From a virus, in the IMG/VR virus record IMGVR_UViG_3300028027_001528, positions 1 through 54,607 of that record: a DNA stretch of 54,607 bases, one strand, 5' to 3'. Position 1 is the first letter of the stretch; each line of letters begins with the position of its first letter. The position numbers and the translations under genes are program-made. Positions 8,211 through 18,238 of this stretch are shown here, piece by piece. The notes beneath the pieces are model-generated. The model was not told the DNA's origin and searched no databases. It saw only the letters and a list, made by a program, of their open reading frames with translations.

Positions 8211-8729
8211 ATGTTAATACAATCTATCCTATTTACAAAAGACGAATGTGAATCTATTATAAATTTAAAAGATAAATACCCATTATTGGGTGAAAATGGT
8301 AGATGGGATGAATTTGATAATTTTAGATACAAATTTTACGCATTCGATTACCTACCCGATATCGATTGGGTTATTAATAGAATGTGTAATTATTTCGAAA
8401 AAGAAACGAATCTACATATTTTTTTGAGACCGACAAAGTTAAACTTACATCATTATACGTCCGGAGACGAGTTCGGTAAACACATCGACACAGGGGAACC
8501 AATAAAAGAATGGAATGTTGGTATTGTGTTAAACGAAGATTTCGAAGGTGGCGATTATCTAGTATTCAATGAAAATGATGAACCTATTGTAATTGACAAA
8601 AAGGTGGGTAATGTATGTATATATCAATCCCAAACACCTCATCAAGTCACCCCAATTATAAACGGAGAACGATGGGCAATTGCAATGTTTATACATAAGT
8701 TTAGAATGAAACCTAGAAATCTTTTATGA
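8211..8729 (+). CDS. 2-oxoglutarate/Fe(II)-dependent oxygenase
   Basis: The 172-aa protein shows the Fe-binding triad HxD...H and the 2-oxoglutarate Arg of prolyl-4-hydroxylase-like oxygenases: H91 and D93 in GKHIDTG, H144 in TPHQVTP, and R154 in NGERWAIAMF. NVGIVLNEDFEGGDYLVF matches the central jelly-roll strands. These enzymes hydroxylate protein side chains or small molecules. It overlaps the following sulfotransferase-like gene by ATGA, so one could create or modify an acceptor for the other; that link is inferred. Confidence 0.85.
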   Translation: MLIQSILFTKDECESIINLKDKYPLLGENGRWDEFDNFRYKFYAFDYLPDIDWVINRMCNYFEKETNLHIFLRPTKLNLHHYTSGDEFGKHIDTGEPIKEWNVGIVLNEDFEGGDYLVFNENDEPIVIDKKVGNVCIYQSQTPHQVTPIINGERWAIAMFIHKFRMKPRNLL

Positions 8730-9385
8730 AAATTTTAATATTGGCAACCCCAAGAAGTGGGTCAACGTCCTTGACTAAGTTTATTGATTCACATATAGAA
8801 TTACCGAATTATAAAATGTTTATGGAACCATATAACGATTCTAATTATAAAGATTATTTTGATAAATTTGATTGTGAAACAATAGAACCGTTATTAAGTT
8901 ATGATAATATTTTAGTAAAAAACTTATTAATAGTTGGTTATGACGAATTCCCAAGGAAAAACTTCAATAATGTACATGAATATTTTGAATGGTGTGACAC
9001 ATTTTTTGATAAAATTGTGATATTAGATAGAAAAAATAAAACCTTTCAGGCGGAAAGTTTTACTATCAATGAAACGTGGAGTAGGGAAAGAGGGGTTGGA
9101 TGGCATATCCCAAAAATATATGACATGACAAAAATTAAACCTTCATATATTGAAACTATGATTAAAAGATATAACGAATCTAGTGATATTTTACATAACC
9201 TATCACAAAATAAAAAATACCCATTATTTTATTACGAAGATATATATGAAAAGCACGATGAGGGTACCATAAACGAGTTATTGGAATATTTGGGGTTAAA
9301 ATTAATCCGAACCCATTATGAAAAATATATATTATCCCCGAATAGAAGGGTTAGAATAGACGTGACCAACAGAAAAATGATTTAA
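8726..9385 (+). CDS. Sulfotransferase-like protein 2
   Basis: A 219-aa protein with a canonical PAPS-binding PRSGSTSL loop at residues 9-16, then FMEPYND, KIVILDRKNK in the position of the 3'-phosphate-binding segment, and YYEDIYE before the last helices. It resembles the 206-aa protein at 3717-4337 in length, in the order of these blocks and in the C-terminal LEYLGLK/LDYLELK segment. It is coupled to the 2OG oxygenase by ATGA and is the last gene before the fibre gene. It should sulfate a glycan or tyrosine-like acceptor if PAPS is available. Confidence 0.75.
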   Translation: MKILILATPRSGSTSLTKFIDSHIELPNYKMFMEPYNDSNYKDYFDKFDCETIEPLLSYDNILVKNLLIVGYDEFPRKNFNNVHEYFEWCDTFFDKIVILDRKNKTFQAESFTINETWSRERGVGWHIPKIYDMTKIKPSYIETMIKRYNESSDILHNLSQNKKYPLFYYEDIYEKHDEGTINELLEYLGLKLIRTHYEKYILSPNRRVRIDVTNRKMI

Positions 9386-9467
9386 ATTATAAATTCAATT
9401 CATAACTAATTAAGAAAGAATAACCCACAACCAAAGTATTTATCTAAGTATATAATACCAAAATTAG

Positions 9468-12400
9468 ATGAATATATTTGACGCACACATATCAGGGTCC
9501 TTATCCGTATCAAGTTCGGCCGAAATCTCCAATAATTTACTCATTTCGGGTAATTTAACAGTACTTGGAACAATTAGTGGTAGTATTTCCGGTTCAATCA
9601 CAAATGCGGACAACGCAAATAAACTTGCGGGTAAAGGTGTAACTGAATTTGCAACCACAGGAAGTAATAATTTTAATGGTAATCAAACAGTTACAGGGTC
9701 AATAATTGCCACTCAAATATCAAGTTCTTTTACAGGTAGTGGTACAGGTTTATATGGAATTCCTGCAAGTGGGATTACAGGATTAAACCTATCTCAGATT
9801 GGGGAAGGGTCATCTACCGCCTCTATTTCAAGTACAAACGGTTTAAGGATTAATACAAACACCGAAATTACAGGAGCGTTAACGGTTACAGGACAAATAT
9901 CAGGTTCATTTAAGGGAGACGGTACAAATCTATACAATATTCCAGCAAGTGGAGTTACAGGTCTTAATTTAACACGGATTGCCGATGGAGCTACCACAGC
10001 ATCCGTTTCAAATACAAACGGATTTAGAATTAATTCAAATACCGAGATAACAGGAGCATTAAAATTAAATAAGGTAGATTTAGGTGATGATATTGTTGAA
10101 ATTACCCTTACAGATGGCGGTGGAAAATATTACATTAATGGTGCTAAAAATCCAAAGTTAGCGTTTACTAAAGGATTCAAATATAGATTTTATTATAATA
10201 ACAATAACACTCACCCATTACTTTTTTCTTTAACTGACGACGGTGAACATAATGGTGGAACAATATATACCACAGGAGTAACAACTAATGCTGACCCTTT
10301 TTATGTTCAAATTGAGATTACAGATGCAACTGCAACAACATTCTATTACTTCTGTGACCACCATGTTGGTATGGGTAATAGTATTTCAGTATATTCAGAT
10401 TTTTTAAGTGGTCAGGCTAGTGGTGACGTTATTGTTGTAGAACCAGGAATTTTAGCAACAACAGGATCAAATAATTTTATTGGTAATGAAAAAATAAGTG
10501 GGTCATTAGCTGTTACGGGGTCCGTTGGAATTAGTGGTTCACTTATTCTTACTGGTTCTGTCGATATTACAGGTTCGATGACTTTAAATGGTCAACCAAT
10601 TGGTACAGGTAAATTAGACGAATCAATATTTCAATCTTATACATCATCAAACGATAGTAGAGTATTGTCTTTAGAAAACTCAACGGGGTCCTTGAATACA
10701 TTTACGTCGTCTATTGACACAACAATTAAAAATAAACTTAATACAGAAACAGTCATATCTGGAAGCGTCCAAGTTATATTAACAGGAACCACAGGATATT
10801 CAACGTTTAGTTCAAGTATATCAACAAGTATTAGTTTAATATCTTCATCAGTTGCAACAACAACAAGTGATTTGAGTTCTAGTGTTAATTCTTTGAGTTC
10901 TAGTGTAAATTCTTTATCTTCATCAGTTGCAACAACAACTAGCGGACTAAGTTCATCTATTGCAACAACAACTAACGGTCTAAGTTCAAGTATCAATTCT
11001 TTAAGTTCTAGTGTTGCAACAATAACAAGTGATTTAAGTTCGATCATTGGTTCTTTAAGTTCTAGTGTCTCAACAACAACAAATACTTTATCTAGTTCAA
11101 TTGGAAGTCTTTCCTCTTCCGTGGCGACCACCACATTAGGATTAAGTTCCTCATTATCTAGTTCAATTGGAATTTTGAGTTCTTCGGTTGCATCAACAAC
11201 ACTTAATTTAAAGAATAGGGTCGACTCAATTGAAACAACTACAGGGTCGTTGAATTTATTTAGTAGTTCCATTAACACAACAATTAAATCAAAACTAGAC
11301 AGTGAATCGGTTATATCTGGTTCAGGACAAATTTTAATAACAGGAACCACAGGATATTCAACGTTTAGCTCATCTATTGCCACAACAACTAGTGGGTTGA
11401 GCTCCAATATTAGTTCTTTATCTTCATCTGTTGCAACAACAACAAGTGGTTTAAGTTCAAGCATTAGTTCTTTATCTTCATCTGTTGCAACAACAACAAG
11501 TGGTTTAAGTTCAAGCATCGCAATAACAACATCTGGATTAACAAGTACAATTACAAGTTTAAGTTCATCGGTTGCAACAACCACAAGTGGACTATCATCT
11601 AGTATTGGTTCTTTGTCTTCTTCAGTTGCAATAACAACATTAGGTACAAAAAATCGGGTAGATTCAATTGAATCAAAAACAGGTAGTTATGCAACAACCG
11701 GTAGTAATATATTTCAAGGTACACAAACTATTACAGGTTCATTATATATCTCCCAAGATTTAATTGTTGCTGGTTCGTCATCAATACAAAACATTAGTTC
11801 GTCAATTGTTAATATTGCGGATAATATTATAACAGTAAATGCACTTAATCCATCAGTTAGATTTGGTGGTTTGGCTGTTATTGATAGTGGTTCATCACCA
11901 CAAGTATCCGGATCAATGTTATTTGATTCGGTTAATAACCAATGGTTATTCGTTCACCAAAACCAATCGTCGGTAACATCATCTGTTTTATTAATGGGTC
12001 CTGAGACTTATAATAACCTCGGTAATGAAGCATATCTTATATTAAACCGTATACCCAAAGGTACTGGTATAGAACATTTGAATAATAGTAATATCACAGA
12101 TACAGGTACATTAGTTTCCATAAATTCAAATACAGAAATAACGGGTACATTAAATGTTACGGGAAATATTACTAACCCTAATATAAACGCAATTCAATCA
12201 TCAACTGGAAGTTTAAATACCTTTACATCGTCCTTACTAACGGCAATAGAATTAACAGGTTCAAATCTAACCGTTAGAGGCAACTTCTTAGTAAAAGGTA
12301 CAACAACAAACGTTAATACATCAACATTAGATGTTGATAATAATCTTATTAACTTAAATGGTAACGGAGCATCATTTGCAGGTATACGAATTAAAGATAC

Positions 12401-14828
12401 AACAGGTCCAAATTTAGTATCAGGTTCATTATTATGGGATTCTTCAAACGATTATTGGATTGCGGGTCAATTAGGATCAGAACAAAGATTAGTTAGAGAA
12501 ACAGAATTTAACAATGCCGTTACAAGAATAGGTAATGTTGAAACTTCAACAGGTTCATTGAATTCATTTACGAGTTCAATTAATACAACTATTAAAAATA
12601 GATTAAACACCGAAGGTGTTTTAAGTGGTTCTATTCAAGTTAATCATAATGCAACAACAAATTACGTTGCGAATCAACATATTGACCACACAACAGTTTT
12701 AATTACTGCGGGTAGTGGTTTAACAGGAGGGGGTGACATCTCATCAACTCGGACAATTAATGTTGGTGCTGGTAATGGTATAACAGTAAATGCTGATGAT
12801 ATTGCAATTGATACAGCGTCAGCGACATTTACCACAGGTGTTAAATCTAAATTAAATACAGACGGTGTTATTAGTGGTTCTGCACAAATAGATGGATCAC
12901 AAATAGGTTCCAATAAAACAATTACAATTGGTTCCACATCAACAACATTAGGAGGAACGTCAACATCACTTATAGGATTAACATCTGTAACATCAACAGC
13001 ATTTACAGGTTCACTACAGGGTGGAATATCAGGTAATGCTGCGACGGTTACAAATGGTGTTTATACAACTGGTGATCAAACAATTGGAGGTGCAAAAACA
13101 TTTAGTTCAAATATTACCAATAGTGCAACAGCTGATTGGTATATGTATGGCTTTGGTACAAGAGGCGCAAGCTCAGGACAATATGGTATGGGTCTTGCAT
13201 CTGATATTTCGAATAGAACATTATCATTCCATGTACCAAATTTAGCCGCATATTCAAATAGTGGAAACACACCTAAATTTGGTTGGTACTCTAATGGTTC
13301 CGCTGAATTAATGACACTACAAAGTGCCACAGGTAACTTAGTTGTTACAGGTACAATTAATGGTTTAACCGTATCAAGTGGAACAATATCATCAGGTACT
13401 TGGAATGGTACAGCAATCGCAAATGCTTATTTGGCAAATTCATCTTTTAATATTGGTACAACATCAATATCACTTGGTAGAGCATCTGCATCGCAAACCT
13501 TAACAGGAGTTTCAATTGATGGTAACGCAACAAGTGAGACATTATCTACCGTTACCACTAGGGGGGCTTCTACAAGTAATGCAATAACAATTAACTTTTC
13601 AACAGGTGGATTAAATTTAAATAGACCCTCAACATCAAATTATGTTGGTATATACTACCAAACAGGTGCATCTTCCAGATGGTTTATTGGATTAAGAGAA
13701 AATTTAACATCAAACAATTATATATGTTATAGTGAATCACTTGGTGCTGATGTGTTGACACTAAACCAAACGACAGGTGTTGCAACATTTGCTTATAATA
13801 TGACCGCCGCGAACTTTAGCGGAACACATAGTGGAGCATCGTCAAATACAAACACAGGAGATGAAACTTTAGCGAGAGTAAATGCGTTAGCGATAACCAC
13901 AGTCGGTACAATCACAAGTGGTACATGGAATGGTACCGCAATTGCAATTGCTAATGGTGGAACGGGTGCAACAACTGCAGCAAACGCAAGAACAAATTTA
14001 GGATTAGCAATTGGTTCCGATGTTTTAGCATATAGAACATTTGGTACTGCTGCAAATAGTGCAACAGGTGATTTTGCACCTGCGGCTGGTAGTACTTCTG
14101 TAACGACATTAGGTACCATCGCAACAGGTGTTTGGAACGGTAGTTCAATTTCAACAACATACACCGCAGCAAAAGTAACCGCAGTTAATGCGGGAACAGG
14201 TGTCGGTGTTGACACAACAACAGGTTCAGTAACTGTATCAATCGGTCAAGCCGTGGCAACATCATCAAATGTAACTTTTGCAAGAGTAACAACACCAAAA
14301 ATCGCATTTGAACGGAATGCAAATACTGCACATGGTCTAAGTTGGTATAGTTTTGGTACATACACGGCTTGGTGTGACTATATGGCTAATGGTGGGGCAA
14401 CAAGTACGGGACCAACAGGCAATATAACAGCATCAACGGGAACATATGTAACATCATGGGCTCGTCGTTTTTTTGTTGAAGATGCCAATACATATGGTTG
14501 GATATTTGAAAAAGGAGGTACCACAAGTACAACACCAACTGTTGTTGCGGAATTACGTTCATCAGATGGTTTATTTAGCACTGCTGGTGCAATATACTCA
14601 GCAGGTAGTTTAGTAAAAACTTCAGCTAACTCATCATATTCAACAACATTCAGTAGTGTATCATCAGTAACAGTTACACATAGTTTAGGAACAAAAGACG
14701 TGGCGGTATTTGTTTATGATAGTTCGGATAATATGTTCTGGCCATCATCAATTGTTACAACAAGCACATCTGTGGTTACAATAACTTTTGCATCTTCTAG
14801 GTCAGGTAGGGTTGTAGTTGTAAGATAA
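9468..14828 (+). CDS. Long repetitive tail-fibre/adhesin protein
   Basis: The 1786-aa protein is rich in Ser, Thr, Gly and Asn and is built of repeats typical of trimeric fibres. Repeated ITGSLxVTGxI beta-arcade units occupy roughly 20-220 and 345-400. Residues about 205-310 form a cupredoxin-like insert (H249, C296, H299, M302). A Ser/Thr coiled-coil-like stretch of SSLSSSVATTTSGL units covers about 445-730. Four copies of a 45-residue STGSLN-FTSSI-TTIK-KL block are interspersed, and the common phage-fibre motif GGTGATTAANARTNLGL lies near 1497. The last 60 residues form a beta-rich cap (THSLGTKDVAVFVYD). No S74 chaperone domain is seen. It should mediate host attachment. Confidence 0.88.
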   Translation: MNIFDAHISGSLSVSSSAEISNNLLISGNLTVLGTISGSISGSITNADNANKLAGKGVTEFATTGSNNFNGNQTVTGSIIATQISSSFTGSGTGLYGIPASGITGLNLSQIGEGSSTASISSTNGLRINTNTEITGALTVTGQISGSFKGDGTNLYNIPASGVTGLNLTRIADGATTASVSNTNGFRINSNTEITGALKLNKVDLGDDIVEITLTDGGGKYYINGAKNPKLAFTKGFKYRFYYNNNNTHPLLFSLTDDGEHNGGTIYTTGVTTNADPFYVQIEITDATATTFYYFCDHHVGMGNSISVYSDFLSGQASGDVIVVEPGILATTGSNNFIGNEKISGSLAVTGSVGISGSLILTGSVDITGSMTLNGQPIGTGKLDESIFQSYTSSNDSRVLSLENSTGSLNTFTSSIDTTIKNKLNTETVISGSVQVILTGTTGYSTFSSSISTSISLISSSVATTTSDLSSSVNSLSSSVNSLSSSVATTTSGLSSSIATTTNGLSSSINSLSSSVATITSDLSSIIGSLSSSVSTTTNTLSSSIGSLSSSVATTTLGLSSSLSSSIGILSSSVASTTLNLKNRVDSIETTTGSLNLFSSSINTTIKSKLDSESVISGSGQILITGTTGYSTFSSSIATTTSGLSSNISSLSSSVATTTSGLSSSISSLSSSVATTTSGLSSSIAITTSGLTSTITSLSSSVATTTSGLSSSIGSLSSSVAITTLGTKNRVDSIESKTGSYATTGSNIFQGTQTITGSLYISQDLIVAGSSSIQNISSSIVNIADNIITVNALNPSVRFGGLAVIDSGSSPQVSGSMLFDSVNNQWLFVHQNQSSVTSSVLLMGPETYNNLGNEAYLILNRIPKGTGIEHLNNSNITDTGTLVSINSNTEITGTLNVTGNITNPNINAIQSSTGSLNTFTSSLLTAIELTGSNLTVRGNFLVKGTTTNVNTSTLDVDNNLINLNGNGASFAGIRIKDTTGPNLVSGSLLWDSSNDYWIAGQLGSEQRLVRETEFNNAVTRIGNVETSTGSLNSFTSSINTTIKNRLNTEGVLSGSIQVNHNATTNYVANQHIDHTTVLITAGSGLTGGGDISSTRTINVGAGNGITVNADDIAIDTASATFTTGVKSKLNTDGVISGSAQIDGSQIGSNKTITIGSTSTTLGGTSTSLIGLTSVTSTAFTGSLQGGISGNAATVTNGVYTTGDQTIGGAKTFSSNITNSATADWYMYGFGTRGASSGQYGMGLASDISNRTLSFHVPNLAAYSNSGNTPKFGWYSNGSAELMTLQSATGNLVVTGTINGLTVSSGTISSGTWNGTAIANAYLANSSFNIGTTSISLGRASASQTLTGVSIDGNATSETLSTVTTRGASTSNAITINFSTGGLNLNRPSTSNYVGIYYQTGASSRWFIGLRENLTSNNYICYSESLGADVLTLNQTTGVATFAYNMTAANFSGTHSGASSNTNTGDETLARVNALAITTVGTITSGTWNGTAIAIANGGTGATTAANARTNLGLAIGSDVLAYRTFGTAANSATGDFAPAAGSTSVTTLGTIATGVWNGSSISTTYTAAKVTAVNAGTGVGVDTTTGSVTVSIGQAVATSSNVTFARVTTPKIAFERNANTAHGLSWYSFGTYTAWCDYMANGGATSTGPTGNITASTGTYVTSWARRFFVEDANTYGWIFEKGGTTSTTPTVVAELRSSDGLFSTAGAIYSAGSLVKTSANSSYSTTFSSVSSVTVTHSLGTKDVAVFVYDSSDNMFWPSSIVTTSTSVVTITFASSRSGRVVVVR
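11409..11516 (+). repeat. Perfect 54-bp direct tandem repeat, two copies
   Basis: Bases 11409-11462 and 11463-11516 are identical and encode the 18-residue unit ISSLSSSVATTTSGLSSS twice. Imperfect relatives of the unit extend from about 10830 to 11640. Recent unequal recombination or slippage is the simplest origin, and it would change the length of the fibre shaft. Confidence 0.9.
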
Positions 14829-14843
14829 AATACGTATATTATA
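14812..14843 (+). promoter_or_regulatory. Candidate promoter, TTGTAG-N17-TATATTATA
   Basis: An exact TATATTATA box lies 4 bases before the first fibre-like paralogue. A weak -35-like TTGTAG sits 17 bases upstream, inside the end of the long fibre gene. The same 9-base box precedes three other transcription units in the window, which raises its credibility. Transcripts starting here would be almost leaderless. Confidence 0.35.
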
Positions 14844-14847
14844 GAAT

Positions 14848-15987
14848 ATGTTAAGAGAGAATGTTGAAGTTAGTGGTTCGTTAAATGTTAGTGGACAATA
14901 TATTATACCAAGAGGACCAAGAGCCAATAGACCTTCTAGTCCTGATATTGGATCATTATATCTAGAGGAATCAACTAGCGGTAGTTTTGTTGTTACGTAT
15001 ACTGCGTCTTCAAACTATGATGGTGGTTGGGAGCCAGTTGGTTCACAAGATACAGATAGAACTGGTTTCAAATATAGACAAGTGATTAATTTTTCTTATT
15101 TAGCTGGAGGTTATAAAAACTCCTCCCCTTGGAAAAATGTTCATAGAGTAACTAATTCAACAGACCAAACGGTTCACTTAGGTGAACTATTAGATTACCC
15201 AGCATCCTATACATCTGGAGCTTGTAGTAAAAGTATTTTATTTCTTTGGTCAACAAATACTGACGGAACTTTTAAAGGTGATAGTACCATCCATTCAACT
15301 TGGACAAGTGGTGTTAACATGGTAAATGAAACAGCATACGCTCATCAATCTAAATGGGATTTAGCGAATGCAAGAGATGACTGCGGAACTTTACATCAAG
15401 AAACTGAATTTGCTTGGATATTTGGTGCGGGAGTTGCCGCGGTTGAAAAATTCAATTTAACAAACGAAACAATGTATAGTACATACTATGGTGGACCATA
15501 CGTTTCAACACCAATGAAAACATCAATTACCGGTAGTGGACCATCAGGTGCATCGGGGTTCTCAGATGAGAATTATGGATATGGTTGGACACAACAAAGT
15601 GGTACAAAATTATTTTTTGCCAACGATACATTCACAAACAATCAACAATGGGGTGCTAGTGGACAACAGAAAGGTATTAGTTCAAAGGTGGGTAAAGGTT
15701 ATGCGGGAAATGAAGGAACATATAATGGGGGTTATAATTTAAGAAGATGGAATGTTTTTACTGAAACTAATTTAGGTAACGTTTCAAAACCGCACCCTAA
15801 CTGCGGAGAAGAAAACTTTACAATGGGACAAGATCATCAATATATGTTAGGTTGTTATGACGGTGCACAGGTAAATACTAGTTGGAAATTTTTATATTCA
15901 ACAGATACTGGAACGGTAAATCCTAGTGGATTAGCACCTGGTGTGAATGGAGGTACATCATCTGGACATTGTGGATGGAGAACATAA
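14848..15987 (+). CDS. Fibre-like virion protein, paralogue 1 of 3
   Basis: This 379-aa protein opens with a fibre-type strand (ENVEVSGSLNVSG) and a RANRPSSPDIGSLYLEEST linker. A large beta-rich domain follows with SYLAGGYK-SSPWKNVHR, LLDYPASYTSGAC, QQKGISSKVGKGYAG, GEENFTMGQDHQYMLG and SSGHCGWR at the C-terminus. The same domain, with these blocks, recurs in marine phage virion proteins that I recognise as a family without an assigned name. Two tandem paralogues follow. It is likely a receptor-binding tip or side fibre. Only about 20 bases separate it from its neighbours. Confidence 0.82.
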   Translation: MLRENVEVSGSLNVSGQYIIPRGPRANRPSSPDIGSLYLEESTSGSFVVTYTASSNYDGGWEPVGSQDTDRTGFKYRQVINFSYLAGGYKNSSPWKNVHRVTNSTDQTVHLGELLDYPASYTSGACSKSILFLWSTNTDGTFKGDSTIHSTWTSGVNMVNETAYAHQSKWDLANARDDCGTLHQETEFAWIFGAGVAAVEKFNLTNETMYSTYYGGPYVSTPMKTSITGSGPSGASGFSDENYGYGWTQQSGTKLFFANDTFTNNQQWGASGQQKGISSKVGKGYAGNEGTYNGGYNLRRWNVFTETNLGNVSKPHPNCGEENFTMGQDHQYMLGCYDGAQVNTSWKFLYSTDTGTVNPSGLAPGVNGGTSSGHCGWRT

Positions 15988-16005
15988 AATTTGTATTTAT
16001 AATAT

Positions 16006-17112
16006 ATGATACACGAAAATATTGAAATTAGCGGTTCATTAAGAACACAAGGAGTTACGAAACCCCCAATCGGGTCACGGGCAAATAGACCAGGTAGTCC
16101 CCAAACGGGATCGTTATATTTAGAACAAGCGGCTAGTGGTAGTTTTTTAATGGTTTATGTTGGTGTGAGTAACAACGATAGTGGTTGGGTTAGGGTATCA
16201 TCACAAGTAAATGCAAATGTTGGGTTTAAATTCAGACAAATTATTAACTATTCATACCTAGCCGGTGGATATAAAGATAGTTCACCATGGAAGAATGTTC
16301 ATAGAACAATAAATGCAACGGATCAAACAACACATTTAGGTGAGTTGTTGGACTATCCAGCATCATACACATCTGGAGCTTGTAGTAGGTATATCTTATT
16401 TATATGGTCAGTCAATACGGATAATGTGTGGAAATCTGCATCAGATATACACGGAACAACAACCGCGGCGGTTAATATGACCAATGAAACAAAGTACGCA
16501 CATAATGTAAAGTTTAATATAACAAACATAAGGTCAGATTGTGGTACCATGCATAAAGAAACCGCCACCGCCTACATTTTTAGTGGAGGTAATGCAACCG
16601 TTGAAAAATTCGATTTGAATACAGAAACAATTGCCACCGGTTTTAATTTAACAACAATAACCGGTAACGATGGTGGTAGTGCATTCTCCGATGAAAATTT
16701 TGGATATGGATGGACAAGTAGTGAAGGGGTTAAAATGAGTTTTGCGACAGAAACGTTTTCATCATCAACACAATGGGGTAACCACTCACAACAAAAAGGA
16801 ATTAGTTCAAAAGTTGGTAAGGGTTACGCGGGTGCCGATGGTTCTTATAATGGTGGATATGCTTTAAGAAGATGGAGTAATGCTAATGATACAAATATTG
16901 GAAACGTTTCCAAACCCCATCCAAACTGCGGAGAAGAGAATTTTACAATGGGACAAGACCACCAATATATGTTGGGGAATTACGATGGATTACAAAATAA
17001 TACAAGTTGGAAATTTAGTTACACAACAGACACAGGAACAGTAAACCCTAGTGGTTTAGCTCCTGGTGTTAATGGTGGAACGTCATCCGGACATTGTGGA
17101 TGGAGAGGATAA
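16006..17112 (+). CDS. Fibre-like virion protein, paralogue 2 of 3
   Basis: The 368-aa protein is colinear with paralogue 1: ENIEISGSL start, RANRPGSPQTGSLYLEQ linker, SYLAGGYKDSSPWKNVHR, LLDYPASYTSGAC, QQKGISSKVGKGYAG, GEENFTMGQDHQYMLG and SSGHCGWRG. The central portion around residues 130-230 differs most, including a shorter loop where paralogue 1 has TYYGGPYVSTPMK. Arg25 is encoded by CGG while the aligned Arg in both paralogues is AGA, which shows that CGG is read as Arg here. Likely role: alternative host-binding tip or multimeric partner of its paralogues. Confidence 0.82.
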   Translation: MIHENIEISGSLRTQGVTKPPIGSRANRPGSPQTGSLYLEQAASGSFLMVYVGVSNNDSGWVRVSSQVNANVGFKFRQIINYSYLAGGYKDSSPWKNVHRTINATDQTTHLGELLDYPASYTSGACSRYILFIWSVNTDNVWKSASDIHGTTTAAVNMTNETKYAHNVKFNITNIRSDCGTMHKETATAYIFSGGNATVEKFDLNTETIATGFNLTTITGNDGGSAFSDENFGYGWTSSEGVKMSFATETFSSSTQWGNHSQQKGISSKVGKGYAGADGSYNGGYALRRWSNANDTNIGNVSKPHPNCGEENFTMGQDHQYMLGNYDGLQNNTSWKFSYTTDTGTVNPSGLAPGVNGGTSSGHCGWRG

Positions 17113-17125
17113 AACTAATTAAAAT

Positions 17126-18235
17126 ATGATATACGAGAATTTAGAAGTTAGTGGTAGTTTAACATCAGACAGAGTGGTCAATAGACCACCTAGAGGAGCT
17201 AGAACAAGTAGACCTGGTTCACCGTTGTTAGGTTCCTTATATTTGGAGGAATCTACTAGTGGAAGTTTCCTAATGTTATATACAGGTGTATCAAATATAG
17301 ATAATGGTTGGGAAAGAATTGCAGCACAAGAAACCATTCCCATTGCGTTCAAATATAGACAAGTTTTAACATATTCATATTTGGCGGGTGGATATAAAGA
17401 TTCATCACCATGGAGAAACGTACATAAAACAACAAACTCAACAAGTCAAACAACACACGTCGGTGAATTATTAGATTATCCTGCATCGTATACATCTGGC
17501 GCATGTAATAAAACAATTTTATTTATTTGGTCGGTAAATGAAAATAACGCATTTAAGGGTCCCGACACGGTTGATGGGTATAGAACGTCTGCAATCAATA
17601 TGTTTAATGACACAAACTACGCACATCAAACAAAGTTTAATACGGGTATTGCTAGAAGTGACGTTGCCACCATGCAAAAAGAAACCGAATTCGCTTATTT
17701 AATTTCTGGAGGTTCAGCAACCATTGAAAAATTTAATTTATCAAATGAAAGTTATATTAGTGGATTTGGTGTATCATCAATAAATGATAGTGCGGGTGGA
17801 GCAGCATTTTTTGACGAAAGTTTTGGTTACGCTTGGACAAGTGGTGCCGCTATCAAATTTAATTTTTCAAACGAAACACCATCATCATCAACACAGTGGG
17901 GAGTACACCAACAACAAAAGGGTATTAGCTCAAAAGTGGGTAAGGGTTATTGTGGTAATGAAGGTTCGTACAATGGAGGTTACAACTTAAGAAGATGGAG
18001 TAATGCTACCGATACAAATATTGGTAATGTCTCAAAACCACACGCTAACTGCGGAGAAGAAAACTTTGCAATGGGTCAAGATTGGCAATATATGTTAGGT
18101 AATTATGACGGTACTGGACAAAATAACACTAGTTGGCAATTAGTATATGCAACAGATACCGGATCAAACTCGATTACAGGATTGGCACCGGTAGTAAATC
18201 CCGGAACTTCTTCAGGACATTGTGGTTGGAGATAA
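17126..18235 (+). CDS. Fibre-like virion protein, paralogue 3 of 3
   Basis: The 369-aa protein repeats the architecture of the two upstream genes: ENLEVSGSL, RTSRPGSPLLGSLYLEES, SYLAGGYKDSSPWRNVH, LLDYPASYTSGAC, QQKGISSKVGKGYCG, GEENFAMGQDWQYMLG and SSGHCGWR. Differences include Cys in KGYCG, and NPGTS in place of NGGTS near the end. Divergence between copies is spread through the gene, so the duplications are old and all three copies appear intact. It is the last gene of the adhesin block; a promoter follows it. Confidence 0.82.
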   Translation: MIYENLEVSGSLTSDRVVNRPPRGARTSRPGSPLLGSLYLEESTSGSFLMLYTGVSNIDNGWERIAAQETIPIAFKYRQVLTYSYLAGGYKDSSPWRNVHKTTNSTSQTTHVGELLDYPASYTSGACNKTILFIWSVNENNAFKGPDTVDGYRTSAINMFNDTNYAHQTKFNTGIARSDVATMQKETEFAYLISGGSATIEKFNLSNESYISGFGVSSINDSAGGAAFFDESFGYAWTSGAAIKFNFSNETPSSSTQWGVHQQQKGISSKVGKGYCGNEGSYNGGYNLRRWSNATDTNIGNVSKPHANCGEENFAMGQDWQYMLGNYDGTGQNNTSWQLVYATDTGSNSITGLAPVVNPGTSSGHCGWR

Positions 18236-18238
18236 TAG

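Noticed and set aside
10637-11584. A 315-codon minus-strand frame inside the long fibre gene
   Set aside because: It is the reverse reading of the repetitive Ser/Thr codons and gives repeated LKPLVVVATDED units; no start context or independent motif supports it.
10830-11640. CRISPR-like repeated units
   Set aside because: The units are contiguous, coding and in frame with the fibre gene; there are no spacers of constant length.
13793-14215. A 140-codon minus-strand frame in the fibre gene
   Set aside because: Proline/valine-rich shadow of the same repeats.
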